From Streptomyces kurssanovii (GTDB lineage: Bacteria > Actinomycetota > Actinomycetes > Streptomycetales > Streptomycetaceae): a DNA stretch of 64,000 nt. A program made the position numbers and the translations under genes. Positions 28,669-38,104 of this stretch are shown piece after piece. Position 1 is the first letter of the stretch, and each line of letters begins with the position of its first letter. The stretch spans positions 1 to 64,000 of the forward strand of contig NZ_BMTN01000017.1 in assembly GCF_014649695.1 (NCBI RefSeq), in the 5' to 3' direction. The notes beneath the pieces were generated by a model. It saw only the letters and a program-made list of their open reading frames with translations. It had not been told where the DNA came from and made no database searches.

Positions 28669-30243
28669 TCACGACGACCAGCAGATGCCGACCGCGCACG
28701 TTACCCGCGATGTCGGGCCGTCCGACTCGGCCCAGGACCTTCCCCACGCTCCGACGGGGCCCAGCAGGTTAGGGTCGATGAGGCCGATCGCGAACACCAC
28801 CGGGGTGGCACAGCACAGAACCACGGCGAGCACTGTGAACGCCTTGCCGACCGCAGTGTCCGTGCTCGACGCCAACGTTCCCGTGAGCGCGAACATGCCG
28901 GCGAACACAGCCATGAAGACGAGATACGAGAGGGGGCTATCCGCGTTCGGGTTCGGAGTGGCTCCCTCCTTCAGCCGGGTGAAGGCCGAAGTGCTGAACG
29001 CGGCCAGCAAGAGGCCCGCCACGGTCAAGGTCGTGCCGTAGCAGCCTCGCAGCAGAGCGCGGAACGCGCCGACGGTGGCCACAGCGGTGGTCCGCTCCTC
29101 CGACTCCCGTCGAGCCAGGAGCGCTCTCATCACCACCGACACCCCACTCACCGCGTTCCCCCGTGCGGCGTCGAGGGGCATGACGGCCGACTGGTAGTCC
29201 CGCCGCGCCGGGCGGCCGATGTGCCTCCCGTACGAGACACCGCGAGTGTCCGGGTCGGGCACAGGGAGGATGGCGGTGAGGTTGTCCGGGGTGACGCTGC
29301 TGGTGGTCTGGTTGTCCGGTGGGTTGTCCGGTGCAGGCCCGTCGGTATCGCTGTCTTGGTCCATGTCGTGGGTGATGCGCCGCAGGGCCTGGTCGTCCTG
29401 GTCGTTGACGGCGGCGGCATGGTTGAGGGCCTGGTCGATGTCGTCACCGATCTCATCAGCGGATGCGGCAACGTGGGCGTCTTCGGGGGTGTCTCCTGTC
29501 AGTGCGGCATCGTCTTGGTCGTCGGTGGCGCCGGGGCGCAGCCTGTCGAGTTCGTCGGAGAGCTGATCAAGCCGTGCCTGGACCCGGGCGGCGAGGTCCT
29601 CGGCCTGGCGCTGCTTTTCCTGGGCGCGCTGGAGTTCCTGATGGGCGCGCTCTTCCTGCTCGCGGGCGCGAGTGAGCTGCTGCTGAGTCTGCTGGAGGGC
29701 TTCGGGCTCGGCGTGGTGGGCGCGGAGTTGGTCGCGTTCTTCGGTCAGGTCGCTGACGCGCCGCTCCAGCTCGCTGATTATCGCCCCGAGGACCATCACG
29801 AGTTTCACGGAGTTGCCGGCCGTCTCCCGAAGCTGGTTCTGCTGCTCCAGCGAGCGGGTGAGCCGGTCGTAGACCTCGAGCTGCTGCGCTCGTGCCTCCG
29901 CCAGCTGCGCACCGGAATCTCTGGCGGGCGGCGGCTTTGACGGCGCCGGATTCTTGGCCGCGTGCAGCAGTTTCATGGCCTCGGCGGTGCGACGCTCGCG
30001 CAGTCGCGGCTCGGGAACCGTCGCGCTGAGAAGGCTTTCCACGAACCGCTGTTCGGGCACCCGCCCCCCGAGATTCGCCCCGATCTGCGTGCGGGACACG
30101 TGGATGTCGCTCGCCAGGTCACTCAGAGTCTTGCCACTGGCGTCGACCTGCGCCCGCAGGAACCTCGCCAGCGCTTCCCCCTCGGTGCTGTCGGCCCGGA
30201 TCGGCCCCCACGGCCTGCCACCCTGCTTGCGGCCCCCCGCCAT
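28669..30243 (-). CDS. HTH, coiled-coil and membrane protein of unknown function
   Basis: 524 residues from ATG at 30243. Residues of about 15-75 resemble a Cro/C1 helix-turn-helix (GKTLSDLASDIHVSRTQIGA). A long Gln/Glu/Arg-rich coiled coil follows (about 125-235), then a Pro/Asp-rich linker. Near the C-terminus are three or four hydrophobic helices, for example TTLTVAGLLLAAFST, SYLVFMAVFAGMFALTG and AVVLCCATPVVFAIGLI. The N-terminus therefore reads DNA-binding and the C-terminus membrane-anchored. Similar proteins are found in many Streptomyces, without known role. The gene faces the ISL3 end. Confidence 0.6.
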   Translation of the reverse strand: MAGGRKQGGRPWGPIRADSTEGEALARFLRAQVDASGKTLSDLASDIHVSRTQIGANLGGRVPEQRFVESLLSATVPEPRLRERRTAEAMKLLHAAKNPAPSKPPPARDSGAQLAEARAQQLEVYDRLTRSLEQQNQLRETAGNSVKLVMVLGAIISELERRVSDLTEERDQLRAHHAEPEALQQTQQQLTRAREQEERAHQELQRAQEKQRQAEDLAARVQARLDQLSDELDRLRPGATDDQDDAALTGDTPEDAHVAASADEIGDDIDQALNHAAAVNDQDDQALRRITHDMDQDSDTDGPAPDNPPDNQTTSSVTPDNLTAILPVPDPDTRGVSYGRHIGRPARRDYQSAVMPLDAARGNAVSGVSVVMRALLARRESEERTTAVATVGAFRALLRGCYGTTLTVAGLLLAAFSTSAFTRLKEGATPNPNADSPLSYLVFMAVFAGMFALTGTLASSTDTAVGKAFTVLAVVLCCATPVVFAIGLIDPNLLGPVGAWGRSWAESDGPTSRVTCAVGICWSS

Positions 30244-30371
30244 GTCTGCAGCCCCCGTACTTCCGGCCTGGGGTGTCCGCCCGTCCCGGGACAACACCGC
30301 TGTTTTCCGGACCTTACCTGCGACATCACCCCGGACGGGCCTGGACTACCCAACACGGCAGCACATTCTCC

Positions 30372-30980
30372 TCATCGCACCACGGACAGCGAAGCGAGGG
30401 ACAAGGAGCTGCTGATGAACCAGCTGGAAACCCGCACCATGGTGATGCTGCTGACCGGCGCCGGCGCCACGTACATCGCCTTCCTCCACCCCCCGGTCGG
30501 CGTCGCACTCCTCGTGGGAATGGCCGTCATCACCGTGCTGCACCTCCTCATGAAGTGAACACGGCTGCGGCGCAGGAAGACGCCTCTCAGTTGGTACGTG
30601 CGGCGGAGGATGCCGGGTATCGGCACCCTCCGTTCGTCGCCGCTGTCGGGCCGCAGCCTGGACGACTTCAACTCCCCCGACGTCGGTGGACCTTCGCCGG
30701 CGTCGCCCCCGCACCTCGCCGCGGCCCGGGACCGGCCCCGCAGGGCCTGCCTCATCCCCACGTACGAGTCACGCCCGTTGATCGAGGCATCCAACGACTC
30801 GCCCAGCCAACGCTTGTCCGTGCCGTGCTCGATGACGACGTCGACATCGTTCGGCTCCAGCGCCCCGCGCGCGTACGACCCGAAGACGTACACCTCCTCC
30901 ACCAGGCCCAGCGGCCAGCCGCCACCCTCGAGCCGCGTGAGCATGTCCGCCAGCAGACGCGTCGCGCGCTCGCGCTTCAC
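30372..30980 (-). CDS. Nucleotidyltransferase-fold protein, damaged C-terminus
   Basis: GTG at 30980 overlaps the upstream stop (GTGA). The first 85 residues are a minimal nucleotidyltransferase domain: LVEEVYVFGSYARGALEPND then VDVVIEHGTD, which is the GS-x-AR-G-x(n)-D-x-D/E pattern of MNT/DNA-polymerase-beta-like enzymes. After about residue 100 the sequence turns into Arg-rich, low-quality coding, and the frame runs under the oppositely transcribed small hydrophobic gene. A frameshift near 30710 is likely. Members act in toxin-antitoxin or antibiotic-modification roles; no assignment is possible here. Confidence 0.55.
   Translation of the reverse strand: MKRERATRLLADMLTRLEGGGWPLGLVEEVYVFGSYARGALEPNDVDVVIEHGTDKRWLGESLDASINGRDSYVGMRQALRGRSRAAARCGGDAGEGPPTSGELKSSRLRPDSGDERRVPIPGILRRTYQLRGVFLRRSRVHFMRRCSTVMTAIPTRSATPTGGWRKAMYVAPAPVSSITMVRVSSWFISSSLSLASLSVVR
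30415..30558 (+). CDS. Small hydrophobic protein
   Basis: 47 residues, MNQLETRTMVMLLTGAGATY and then a hydrophobic second half ending HLLMK. AAGGAG lies seven bases before ATG. It is divergent from the HTH-coiled-coil membrane protein with 171 bases between the starts, a space that probably carries both promoters. No family recognised. Confidence 0.5.
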   Translation: MNQLETRTMVMLLTGAGATYIAFLHPPVGVALLVGMAVITVLHLLMK

Positions 30981-31420
30981 CCGGCCGCGCCCTCGGCATA
31001 GGCTGCGCGGAACTCCTGCGCCGCCACGAAAACAGAACCCGGCACCGCACGCGGCTTTCCGTCCTGCCACGTCCGCTCGACCACCTCCGCCGAGGCCCTC
31101 CCCCAGCGCCAACTCATACTCCTCGACAGCCGCGGCGAACTCCTCTGGAATCTCCCGCCGGTCCACCACACCCGCCACCGCAACCTGCGGGAAAGAACCA
31201 CCGAACGTCTGCAGCCGCGCCCACCCCAGCGACCGGTCGGCCTTCCGCAGCGCCGAACGGATCAGATCGACCCGCCCAACTCCTCTGCCTCGTCAACCCC
31301 GAGCCGAAGCTCGTACGACCCGCCGAACCCGCCACCGCCCGGCGGACACGAACGACGCAACAACGGCACCAGGACAGCGACAAGACGCTCATGACGCGGA
31401 TCGCCCGCAAACGACGGCAT
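30978..31420 (-). pseudogene. Hypothetical gene upstream of the nucleotidyltransferase, frameshifted
   Basis: Coding signal moves through three frames: MPSFAGDPRHERLVAVLVPL and GSYELRLGVDEAEELGG, then LRKADRSLGWARLQTFGGSF and DRREIPEEFAAAVEEYELAL, then AEVVERTWQDGKPRAVPGSV with FVAAQEFRAAYAEGAAG, whose stop overlaps the next start. Joined, it would give about 145 residues of an unrecognised protein, probably co-transcribed with the nucleotidyltransferase. Confidence 0.5.
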
Positions 31421-31617
31421 CCACCGAGCGTAGCCAGACACCACCCGCCCCCCACCCAGCATTCCGCCACACCCAACGACAAACACCCCACCTACCAAAC
31501 GACATCAGCCTTCACCAGCACAACGACACCCAGGCACCGCACCAGCCCAGCCCAGCCCAGCCCAGCACCAATGAAAACCAATGACACACACCCAGCGCAC
31601 AACACACGAAGCCCATC

Positions 31618-31975
31618 ACCGGCTCAACGACGAACAACGGCGCCGGCTCGGCAAGCTCGGCGTGAAACCGCACAAAGCCGTACGGGCCCGGACCGCCCCG
31701 GCGAAGGCCGCCCCCAGAAGCAGGCTCGGCAACAATGAGGCCTTCCAGAAGGGCCTTGAGGCCCTCCAGCGGTACATGGAACGCGAAGACGGCCGGCTGC
31801 CGCCACGAGCCCACATCGAGCGGCTCCCCGACGGGACGGAACACCGCACCGGGATCTGGATCGGCAACCAAAAAGCCCGCCGCGACCGGCTCGACGCCAC
31901 CCAGCTGGCCACGCTCGCCGAGCTGGGGATCAGCTGGGCACGGTAGGCCCGTCGGAGGCCAGGCAAGGGGCCGTG
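31618..31975 (+). repeat. 358-bp repeat, copy 2 (helicase tail)
   Basis: Nearly identical to 2892-3249, in the same orientation, with five substitutions. It contains a reading frame of about 109 codons with the helicase C-terminus (RLNDEQRRRLGKLGVKPHKA to LATLAELGISWAR, stop at 31946). An ATG at 31581 would give a 121-residue product, but the codons before 31618 are unrelated low-complexity sequence, so I treat it as a gene fragment. Confidence 0.92.
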
Positions 31976-32189
31976 TCTCGGCACGGCCCCGCCGTGCTCC
32001 TTACCTCGTCCCCATCACCCTTACATGCCGCGTGACGGTTTCCCCTCCCGGCGCCGGACGCGCAAAGACCTTGTCCAGTAAAGAACCTCGGTCATGAGGG
32101 GCCTTGCCCCCGTATCCCGGACACGGGCTATGCGGCTTGTGAGAGCGTAGTTGATGGTGTTTGGGACGCTGTCTGGTAGGTGATCGGGC

Positions 32190-32400
32190 TGCGTTGTCCG
32201 AGGCGGGAGTGACGCGTACCGGCTGTGCACCCGCGACGACTCGCGACCGCAGTCCGGACACGCCACCCTCCACTCGCGGGTACGGGCATCGATGCGAACC
32301 ACGCCGCCCGCCGACCACACCCGCTCGACCCGCACGCATCCAGCTGCGGAGACATGATCCGTACGAGGTCATCACACTCGACGACACCGCCGCTACTCAT
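32190..32400 (-). pseudogene. ISL3 transposase N-terminal relic
   Basis: The minus strand reads VWSAGGVVRIDARTREWRVA followed by CPDCGRESSRVHSRYASLP, the zinc-finger start of ISL3 transposases (CPxCG..S.RVHSRY). The frame then passes into unrelated sequence. It is a different ISL3 subtype from the elements at 23-28 kb. Confidence 0.65.
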
Positions 32401-32464
32401 GATGGAGCGTCACCGGGCGCACGGTGGCACACCCCAATCTCACGAGATCTTGCCAGGGCCACGT

Positions 32465-32600
32465 TCACTTGTACGCCGACAGCAACGGCCGGATGACCTG
32501 CCACTCCGCGTCTGTCAGGTCCGAGCCGTAACACCGCACAGGTCCGTCCGCCGCGGCGCCGGTACTGCGACGACGTGTGCCGGTCCCAGGCGTACAGGGA
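32465..32600 (-). pseudogene. IS5-like transposase N-terminal relic
   Basis: The minus strand reads YGSDLTDAEWQVIRPLLSAY then a stop, the typical opening of IS5-family transposases (DLTDAEWxxIxPLLP). The rest is missing. Confidence 0.6.
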
Positions 32601-32910
32601 CCGGCGGACCAGCGATCGGATCATGGGCCTCGTCCTGATGCTCGGCGAGGTAGTCGCGCAGCGTCTCGGGGTCGGCGACGGCGCGGGCAGGCAGGCAGGC
32701 AGCTCCGGCTCGGCCTCGAAAGAGGCGCGCCCGGTGTCGCTCCGGCACCGCGGGCAGAGGTCGGCGAAAAGAATCTCGCCGGACCACTGGACGTTTTGCG
32801 GCCTGCCGACGGCATCCCTTGTATAGAGCGGTGCGGCGGCGAAGGATCACGGGAGGGGGCCGGATGCGCAACCAACGGTCAGGAGCGGCGACGGGGAGGT
32901 GGAGTACGGG

Positions 32911-33573
32911 ATGACGATCACCTCCGAGCCTGTCTGCTCCCAGCCGGTATGCCGTCGCACGGATCCCGAACCCCAGTGCCGGGGCTGTCCCTGGGCGCTG
33001 TCGATAGCTCCCGCGTCCGATTCCGGCGCTGAGCTGGGAACGCTGATCCTTCCGCAGGGGCTCGCGGACTTCCACGACGTTCACCGGGTGGTGTTCCTGA
33101 AGTACGTGCGCAGCCGCGGCGTCACCCGTGACGAGGCCGAAGATGTGGTCAGCCGGACGTTCCTGCAGGTGTACCGGGCCCGACAGTTGTTCCTGTCGGC
33201 AGACAACCGGCCGGCGTTCGGCTTCAAGGTCCTGCGGGACGTGCTGGCGGATCACTTCCGGGCAGCTGACCGCCGGCCCAGGGCCCTGCCGCTGGCTGCG
33301 ATGGGCGAACGGCCGGCCACGGACGGTGGTATCAGCGAACTGATCTGCCGCCTGGACGTAGAGAAGGCATTGGAGTTACTGCCGCCACAGCAGGCCGACT
33401 GCCTTCGCCTCCAGCTCTTCCTGGACCTGGCGCCCACTCAGATCGGTTTCTATCTGGGCATCACGCGCTCAACGGTGTCCTCGCACCTGTCCGCCGGGCG
33501 GCAGCGGCTGGCCGAGCATCTGGACAACTACCGTCCGTCCCGGTCCGGCCGCGGAAAGGAGCAGCACGCATGA
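32911..33573 (+). CDS. ECF-type RNA polymerase sigma factor
   Basis: 220 residues from ATG at 32911 with GGAG six bases before it. After a Cys-rich lead (PVCSQPVCRRTD; QCRGC) comes region 2, RVVFLKYVRSRGVTRDEAED then VVSRTFLQVYRA, and region 4, ELLPPQQADCLRLQLFLDLA followed by PTQIGFYLGITRSTVSSHLS. The core spacing is standard for ECF factors. Its stop overlaps the start of the WhiB gene (ATGA), so both are one operon and probably act on the same regulon. The N-terminal cysteines are unusual and might sense redox state. Confidence 0.85.
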   Translation: MTITSEPVCSQPVCRRTDPEPQCRGCPWALSIAPASDSGAELGTLILPQGLADFHDVHRVVFLKYVRSRGVTRDEAEDVVSRTFLQVYRARQLFLSADNRPAFGFKVLRDVLADHFRAADRRPRALPLAAMGERPATDGGISELICRLDVEKALELLPPQQADCLRLQLFLDLAPTQIGFYLGITRSTVSSHLSAGRQRLAEHLDNYRPSRSGRGKEQHA

Positions 33574-34088
33574 ACATCGACGAGCTGGCACAGGCAGCCC
33601 GTGCCGCCCTGGACGAGGAATACACCCACTACGACCCGGCTCCCGGCCGTGCCCGGCTGGAGAACGACGCCATCAGCGAAGTCCTCGCCCGTGACGACGG
33701 CGACGCCACCCAGCCCGTTGCCGACGCCGCGGCCCCGCGAAGGCGCTCCTCCGGCTGGGTCACCGACTGGAGTTCTCAGGCAGCATGCAGCACCACCGAT
33801 CCGGACGAGCTGTTCGCCAAGGGCCCCGCGCAGAACAGGGCGAAGGCCGTGTGCACGGGGTGCCCGGTACGGACCGAGTGCCTCGCTGATGCCCTGGACA
33901 ACCGGGTCGAGTTCGGCGTCTGGGGAGGCATGACCGAGCGCGAGCGCAGAGCACTGCTGCGCCGCCGCCCGACCGTGACGTCCTGGCGCCGCCTGCTGGA
34001 AACCGCACGCAGGGAGTACGAGAGCAGCGACGGAATCATGCCGCGCGAAGACGAGGACCTGACCGCGATCTTGGATCAAACCGTCTGA
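33570..34088 (+). CDS. WhiB-family iron-sulfur regulator
   Basis: 172 residues. The WhiB domain is at about 65-135: WSSQAACSTTDPDELF, then AKAVCTGCPVRTECLADALD, giving the four cysteines C...CxxCxxxxxC that bind [4Fe-4S], and the GVWGG turn followed by ERERRALLRRRP. There is an N-terminal extension of about 60 residues with acidic character. Translationally coupled to the upstream sigma factor (ATGA). WhiB proteins bind region 4 of sigma factors, so a functional pair with its neighbour is plausible. Confidence 0.92.
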   Translation: MNIDELAQAARAALDEEYTHYDPAPGRARLENDAISEVLARDDGDATQPVADAAAPRRRSSGWVTDWSSQAACSTTDPDELFAKGPAQNRAKAVCTGCPVRTECLADALDNRVEFGVWGGMTERERRALLRRRPTVTSWRRLLETARREYESSDGIMPREDEDLTAILDQTV

Positions 34089-34226
34089 GGCAGGCGCGGC
34101 ATCAACGACCGCGCCCGCAACCACCACCACAGGCCCGGCGTTCGAGGCGGCCGGGCTGCTCCGTAATGCCGCCGGGCAACGCCCGGGCATGCCCACGCGT
34201 TACCGACCCCCTGTGAGGACAGACCC

Positions 34227-34433
34227 ATGGCCCGCACGAACCCCCGCCCGCCCGACGAGAACAGGCCGCTGCTCAACCAGCGCTCCGCCATGATCTTCCT
34301 GCTGGCCGCGCTGGTCGGCCTCGGCGCCGGGCTCCTGGCACACCTCGCGGCGAACCCCTGGCCGGTGGCAGTCACCGCCGGCGCCGCCACCACCGCTGCG
34401 GGCGTCCTCTTCTTCAACCGGATCATCGAATAG
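34227..34433 (+). CDS. Small membrane protein
   Basis: 68 residues: a basic, Pro-rich start (MARTNPRPPDENRPLLNQRS), then two hydrophobic helices (AMIFLLAALVGLGAGLLAHL and VAVTAGAATTAAGVLFF). It lies 138 bases after the WhiB gene on the same strand. No family recognised, but the pattern of two helices and a disordered front is common in Streptomyces. Confidence 0.55.
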   Translation: MARTNPRPPDENRPLLNQRSAMIFLLAALVGLGAGLLAHLAANPWPVAVTAGAATTAAGVLFFNRIIE

Positions 34434-34439
34434 ACCGCA

Positions 34440-35300
34440 GCGGAACTTCCACAGCAGCAAACCGGCGCCAGTTCAGTCCCGGAAGCAGGCAACTCGGCGC
34501 CCCGGCCTGGGCGGCGACAGAGGGCCGACCTCGGCACACAGCACCTCCACCACCATCTGATCCTCCGGGCCCAGTCCGGAAGACCTCCAAGAACATCCCG
34601 GCAAGGCAGGCTGTGCGCACAGCGCGGCCGGAACGAGGCCGGTGCCCCGGATGTCCATGGGGCCGTATCCGCTCCGGCTCGGCGGTAAGGCACGCGCAGA
34701 GGGTCTGGGTGCTCTCGTGCGGCCAGTAGCCCAAGACCTGGAAGTCGGGGCACTTCAGCCGCTGAAGGACAGCCCAGTGGGGCGCGTCGTCCCAGCCACT
34801 CCCGCCGGCCGCTGCTCGCGGTCGGCGCGCCACGCGGGGTGCTGGCAGTAGGCCGCCAGGGCGCGCTCGAGGTCCAAGCACACGTCCCGCTGACTTCCGG
34901 GTCCGTCACGTATCCGGCCGGGGGTTGCCAGCCGCGGCCAGCTCCCTCCAAGCCCGGCAACGGATGATCGGTGCGCGGCGCCGGCACCAAGGCGCGGTTC
35001 GCGGCGACGGCGGCCGCGACGTCCTCGGGCAGCTCCATCAGAGAGCAGGGCAGCTCAGTGAGGCACGAGCCGAGGACTCACCTGGGCCGGGCTCCAGGAA
35101 GGTGAGCCGGCCGCGGTCGTCGATCCACCCCAGCACCCAGCGCTGGGCGTCGTCCACGTCCTCCGGGTCGTCGTCGGGGCCGGCCTGAGAGGGTGACGTA
35201 CAGGCGGCGATCCTCGTCGGTGTAGAGGTCGAAGTCTGCGATGTGAGCGCCGGCCGCCTCCAGCGCGGCGACGACGGCCATCAGGTACGGCGCGTGGGTG
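34440..35300 (-). pseudogene. DUF6292-like gene with several frameshifts
   Basis: Coding signal crosses several frames: APYLMAVVAALEAAGAHIAD then FDLYTDEDRRLYVTL; DDDPEDVDDAQRWVLGWIDD; MELPEDVAAAVAANRALVPA then PPAGYVTDPEVSG; DVCLDLERALAAYCQHPAWR; GSGWDDAPHWAVLQRLKCPD and EDQMVVEVLCAEVG. The first parts match the DUF6292 pattern (AVxxALxxxG..D.., acidic centre). One join (near 34890) needs one G more in a G run, and another (near 35190) one T fewer. Function unknown. Confidence 0.5.
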
Positions 35301-35778
35301 TCGTGCACGTGCGGGCCTCGGGCGCCGAAGCGGTTGCAACCGGTGCCGGCCCAGACTGCTTCGGCCTGGTCCTCGAGTTGACCCCGCTCGTCGCGTACGA
35401 GCTTGAGATCCCGGTGCCCGCTGCGAAGAGCTGCGCCAGGTCCTGCCCGGGCGCCGCCGTCCAGTCGTATCCCCACAGTGCGTCATCCAGGCCGTGGGCC
35501 GCGGAGAGGACCAGGACTGTGTCGGCGCTGCCTGCGATGGCGTGCGCGGCCCGTCGGCACAGCCGATGGAACGGTCCGACGTAGAGGTCCGCGGCCGGGA
35601 CGGGAATGGTCGTGGCGAGCTTGGCGGCGCTGCACGGCAAGGCGCGCGGGTTCCGAGAATCCTGGATGCGTACGTATGGGAACCCGCTTGCCGGTGGCGG
35701 CAGTATGGCACTTCCACGATGGGGTTCCCCCGACCCGTCCTTCTGAGCTTGGCAGGTGCTGGCACGCACGTGCTGCAC
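35281..35778 (-). pseudogene. DUF6884-like protein relic
   Basis: The frame contains SAAKLATTIPVPAADLYVGP, FHRLCRRAAHAIAGSADTVL and VLSAAHGLDDALWGYDWTAA, which match the DUF6884 pattern (C/SxxKL..pxpA.dLY.g..F...r.YA......ViLSA.HGLl......YD). The conserved end is lost behind a shift into the DUF6292-like gene. Function unknown. Confidence 0.5.
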
Positions 35779-35999
35779 CGGTCACGAAGCCCTGAGGAGA
35801 GAGGCAGCGGCGCGTCACCCCGCTCGCCGACCGGCGCCTTCGGGACGGATTCACCTGCTCCTGACCGGCCGCCGTGGAAGACGCACGCGTTCAGCTGACG
35901 CGGGCCGAGGAGTTCGCGCGGACGTTGCGCGAGCGGGTGCAGTGGAGCCAGGGTGCCGAGGTCAAGAATGGGTCGGCCCTCACCCCAAACCGGTGGTCT

Positions 36000-36120
36000 C
36001 GGACGAGCCGCTCACTGTCAGGATGCGGCGCAGGTACGGTCCGCTTCTACGAGCAGGCCGGGCTGCTTCCTGCCCCTCCGGGTACCGCGGGCGGCTATCG
36101 CGATGCCGCAGGCGCAGTTG
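36000..36120 (+). pseudogene. MerR regulator relic
   Basis: A short frame reads TVRFYEQAGLLPAPPGTAGG then YRD, the N-terminal recognition motif of MerR-family regulators. The helix-turn-helix before it and the effector domain after it are missing. Confidence 0.65.
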
Positions 36121-36180
36121 AGGGACGGACATCATATCGGTTCACCCGACGACCATGGCAGAGGCCGAAACGGGAACAGC

Positions 36181-37197
36181 GTGGCACGCACGGTCCGTCA
36201 TCATGGGCAGGTGGCTGCACCGCATGGATCGACCTCTGCTCACGCGACCCTCGAACCGCTCCGAGGTCCGCTGACGGGCTACTGCTACCGCATGCTGGGC
36301 GCCGTCGGTGAGGTCGACGACGCCGTGCAGGAAACCATGCTGCGCGCCTACCAGAACCTCGACCGGTACGACCCGAACCGGGCCAGCCTGTCCACGTGGG
36401 TGCACACCATCGCCACCAACGTCTGCCTCGATCTGCTGCGCGCTGCCCGCCGCCGCGCGCTCCCCTGGGACCTGGGACCCGCCTCCACCGACGGGGTGCT
36501 GGGCACGCCGCTGCCGCCCACCCACTGGGTGGAGCCGATGGTGGACTCGCGACTGCTCCACGCCGCCGACCCGGCCGAGCTCGCGCTGCGCCGCGAGTCG
36601 GTTCGGCTGGCCTTCGTCGCGGCCCTGCAGTGGCTCCCGCCCCGGCAGCGCGCGGTGCTGGTGCTGCGTGACGTCCTGGGCTTCTCAGCAGCGGAGGCCG
36701 CGCAGATCCTCGGCTCCTCGGTCGCAGCCGCCAACAGCGCTTTGCAGCGGGCCCGGGCCACCCTGGAGGAGCGCCGTCCCGCCCCGGCGGATGTGCCCGA
36801 CCCAGCGGACACCACGCAACGGGAGCTGCTCCGCAACTACGTGGACGCCTTCGAGGCGCACGACGTGGACCGGCTGATCGGGTTGCTCGCCGACGATGTG
36901 CGCTCCGGCATGCCGCCGTTCCTATGGTGGCTGCACGGCCCCGACAGTATTGGCGCGGCCATGACCGCCGGCGCCGACGCCTGCGCTGAGGACCGGCTCC
37001 TGCCGGGAGCGACCGCTAGTGGCTGTCTCACCCTCGGCCAGTACCGGCCGGACGGGGAGGGCGTGCTGCGGCCCTTCGCGCTGCTCCTGCTGGAGCTGCG
37101 CGGGAACCGTGTGGCCGAGATCGTCACCTTCCTCGGCTGGGGCGAGCGCTTCACCGAGTTCGGACTCCCGCAGGATCCGGAAACTCTGTCGTCTTGA
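36181..37197 (+). CDS. ECF sigma factor with SnoaL-like C-terminal domain
   Basis: About 338 residues. Region 2 reads YRMLGAVGEVDDAVQETMLR then NRASLSTWVHTIATNVCLDL. Region 4 reads LQWLPPRQRAVLVLRDVLGF then SAAEAAQILGSSVAAANSAL. From about residue 220 a SnoaL/NTF2-like domain follows (LRNYVDAFEAHDVDRLIGLL; MPPFLWWLHGPDSIGAAM). This is the build of ECF factors (SigJ/SigG types) that need no separate anti-sigma, the extra domain tuning activity. GTG at 36181 is chosen tentatively; GTG at 36211 is possible. A mycothiol-type enzyme follows 76 bases downstream. Confidence 0.85.
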   Translation: MARTVRHHGQVAAPHGSTSAHATLEPLRGPLTGYCYRMLGAVGEVDDAVQETMLRAYQNLDRYDPNRASLSTWVHTIATNVCLDLLRAARRRALPWDLGPASTDGVLGTPLPPTHWVEPMVDSRLLHAADPAELALRRESVRLAFVAALQWLPPRQRAVLVLRDVLGFSAAEAAQILGSSVAAANSALQRARATLEERRPAPADVPDPADTTQRELLRNYVDAFEAHDVDRLIGLLADDVRSGMPPFLWWLHGPDSIGAAMTAGADACAEDRLLPGATASGCLTLGQYRPDGEGVLRPFALLLLELRGNRVAEIVTFLGWGERFTEFGLPQDPETLSS

Positions 37198-37273
37198 AGC
37201 GATGAGTTCACGGTCCCCGCCTCGTAAGAGGGGTGAAGGCACATCCACTCCTCCGACAGGGAGACCACGCACC

Positions 37274-37927
37274 ATGACGCCGATGGAAACAGAGCTGCAG
37301 GCGCAGACCTACGCCGAGCGCGAGCGACTCGCCGCGCTCCTCGCCGACCTTGCCGAGCAGCAATGGGACACCCCGTCCCTCTGCGCCGGCTGGCGCGTCC
37401 GCGAGGTCGTCGCCCACATCACTATGCCGTTCCGCACCAGCGCGCCACGCTTCGTGGCGGGACTGGTCACTGCGCGCTTCTCCTTCAACCGTTACGCGGA
37501 TAGCGTCGCCCGTCGCGACGGCGCCCGCATGACCACGGACGAGCTGCTCGGCACGCTGCGCGACAACATCCGCCACCCCTGGCAACCGCCGGGCGGTGGC
37601 CCGGCTGCCGCGCTGAGCCACGATGTGATCCACGGCCTGGACATCACCGAACCGCTCGGCCTGCCCCCGGCCCCGCCGGAGCGCATCGCGACCGTCCTCG
37701 CGCACTCGCGACCGCGCGCCCTCGCCTACTTCGGCGTCGACCTCACAGGCGTCGAGCTGCGTGCGACCGACGCGGAGTTCCGCCTGGGGACGGGCAGCGT
37801 CGTGGAGCTGCCCGTTAAAGACATCCTGCTGATCGTGACCGGCCGCCGACCCGTCCCGCACGAGGGTGCCGAGACCGCTACAGCCCTGCACCAACCCCGG
37901 CGATCCGGAAGCGGTGTTGATCATTGA
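37274..37927 (+). CDS. Maleylpyruvate isomerase-fold (mycothiol-dependent type) protein, 3' end altered
   Basis: 217 residues. The DinB-like four-helix fold opens with [20 protein letters not shown] and [20 protein letters not shown] (W..H metal ligand region), then [20 protein letters not shown], where Asp and His give further metal ligands. This is the TIGR03083-type family of metal- and mycothiol-using enzymes. The substrate is unknown. The last roughly 15 residues ([12 protein letters not shown]) coincide with the edge of an IS701-type relic, so the native C-terminus is probably lost. Co-directional with the sigma gene. Confidence 0.75.
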   Translation: MTPMETELQAQTYAERERLAALLADLAEQQWDTPSLCAGWRVREVVAHITMPFRTSAPRFVAGLVTARFSFNRYADSVARRDGARMTTDELLGTLRDNIRHPWQPPGGGPAAALSHDVIHGLDITEPLGLPPAPPERIATVLAHSRPRALAYFGVDLTGVELRATDAEFRLGTGSVVELPVKDILLIVTGRRPVPHEGAETATALHQPRRSGSGVDH

Positions 37928-38000
37928 TGGCACCGGGTTCCTGAAGAAGGGCGTGCGGTCAGCCGGTGTCCAGCGGCAAAGGGGGCGCTCCTGTCACCAC
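37896..38000 (+). pseudogene. IS701-family transposase relic
   Basis: The plus frame reads [20 protein letters not shown] then QRQ, matching the conserved IS701 segment VLVxDxTGFLKKGxxSAGVQRQY. No more of the transposase follows. Confidence 0.8.
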
Positions 38001-38104
38001 GGACGTGGGCCTACGTGGTGGCGGCGCCATTGGACGATGCGGTATTTGACGCAACAACGGCCACAGCCGCCCAGTCCTCAGCCAAGTAGTGAGGTGTCAT
38101 GCGA

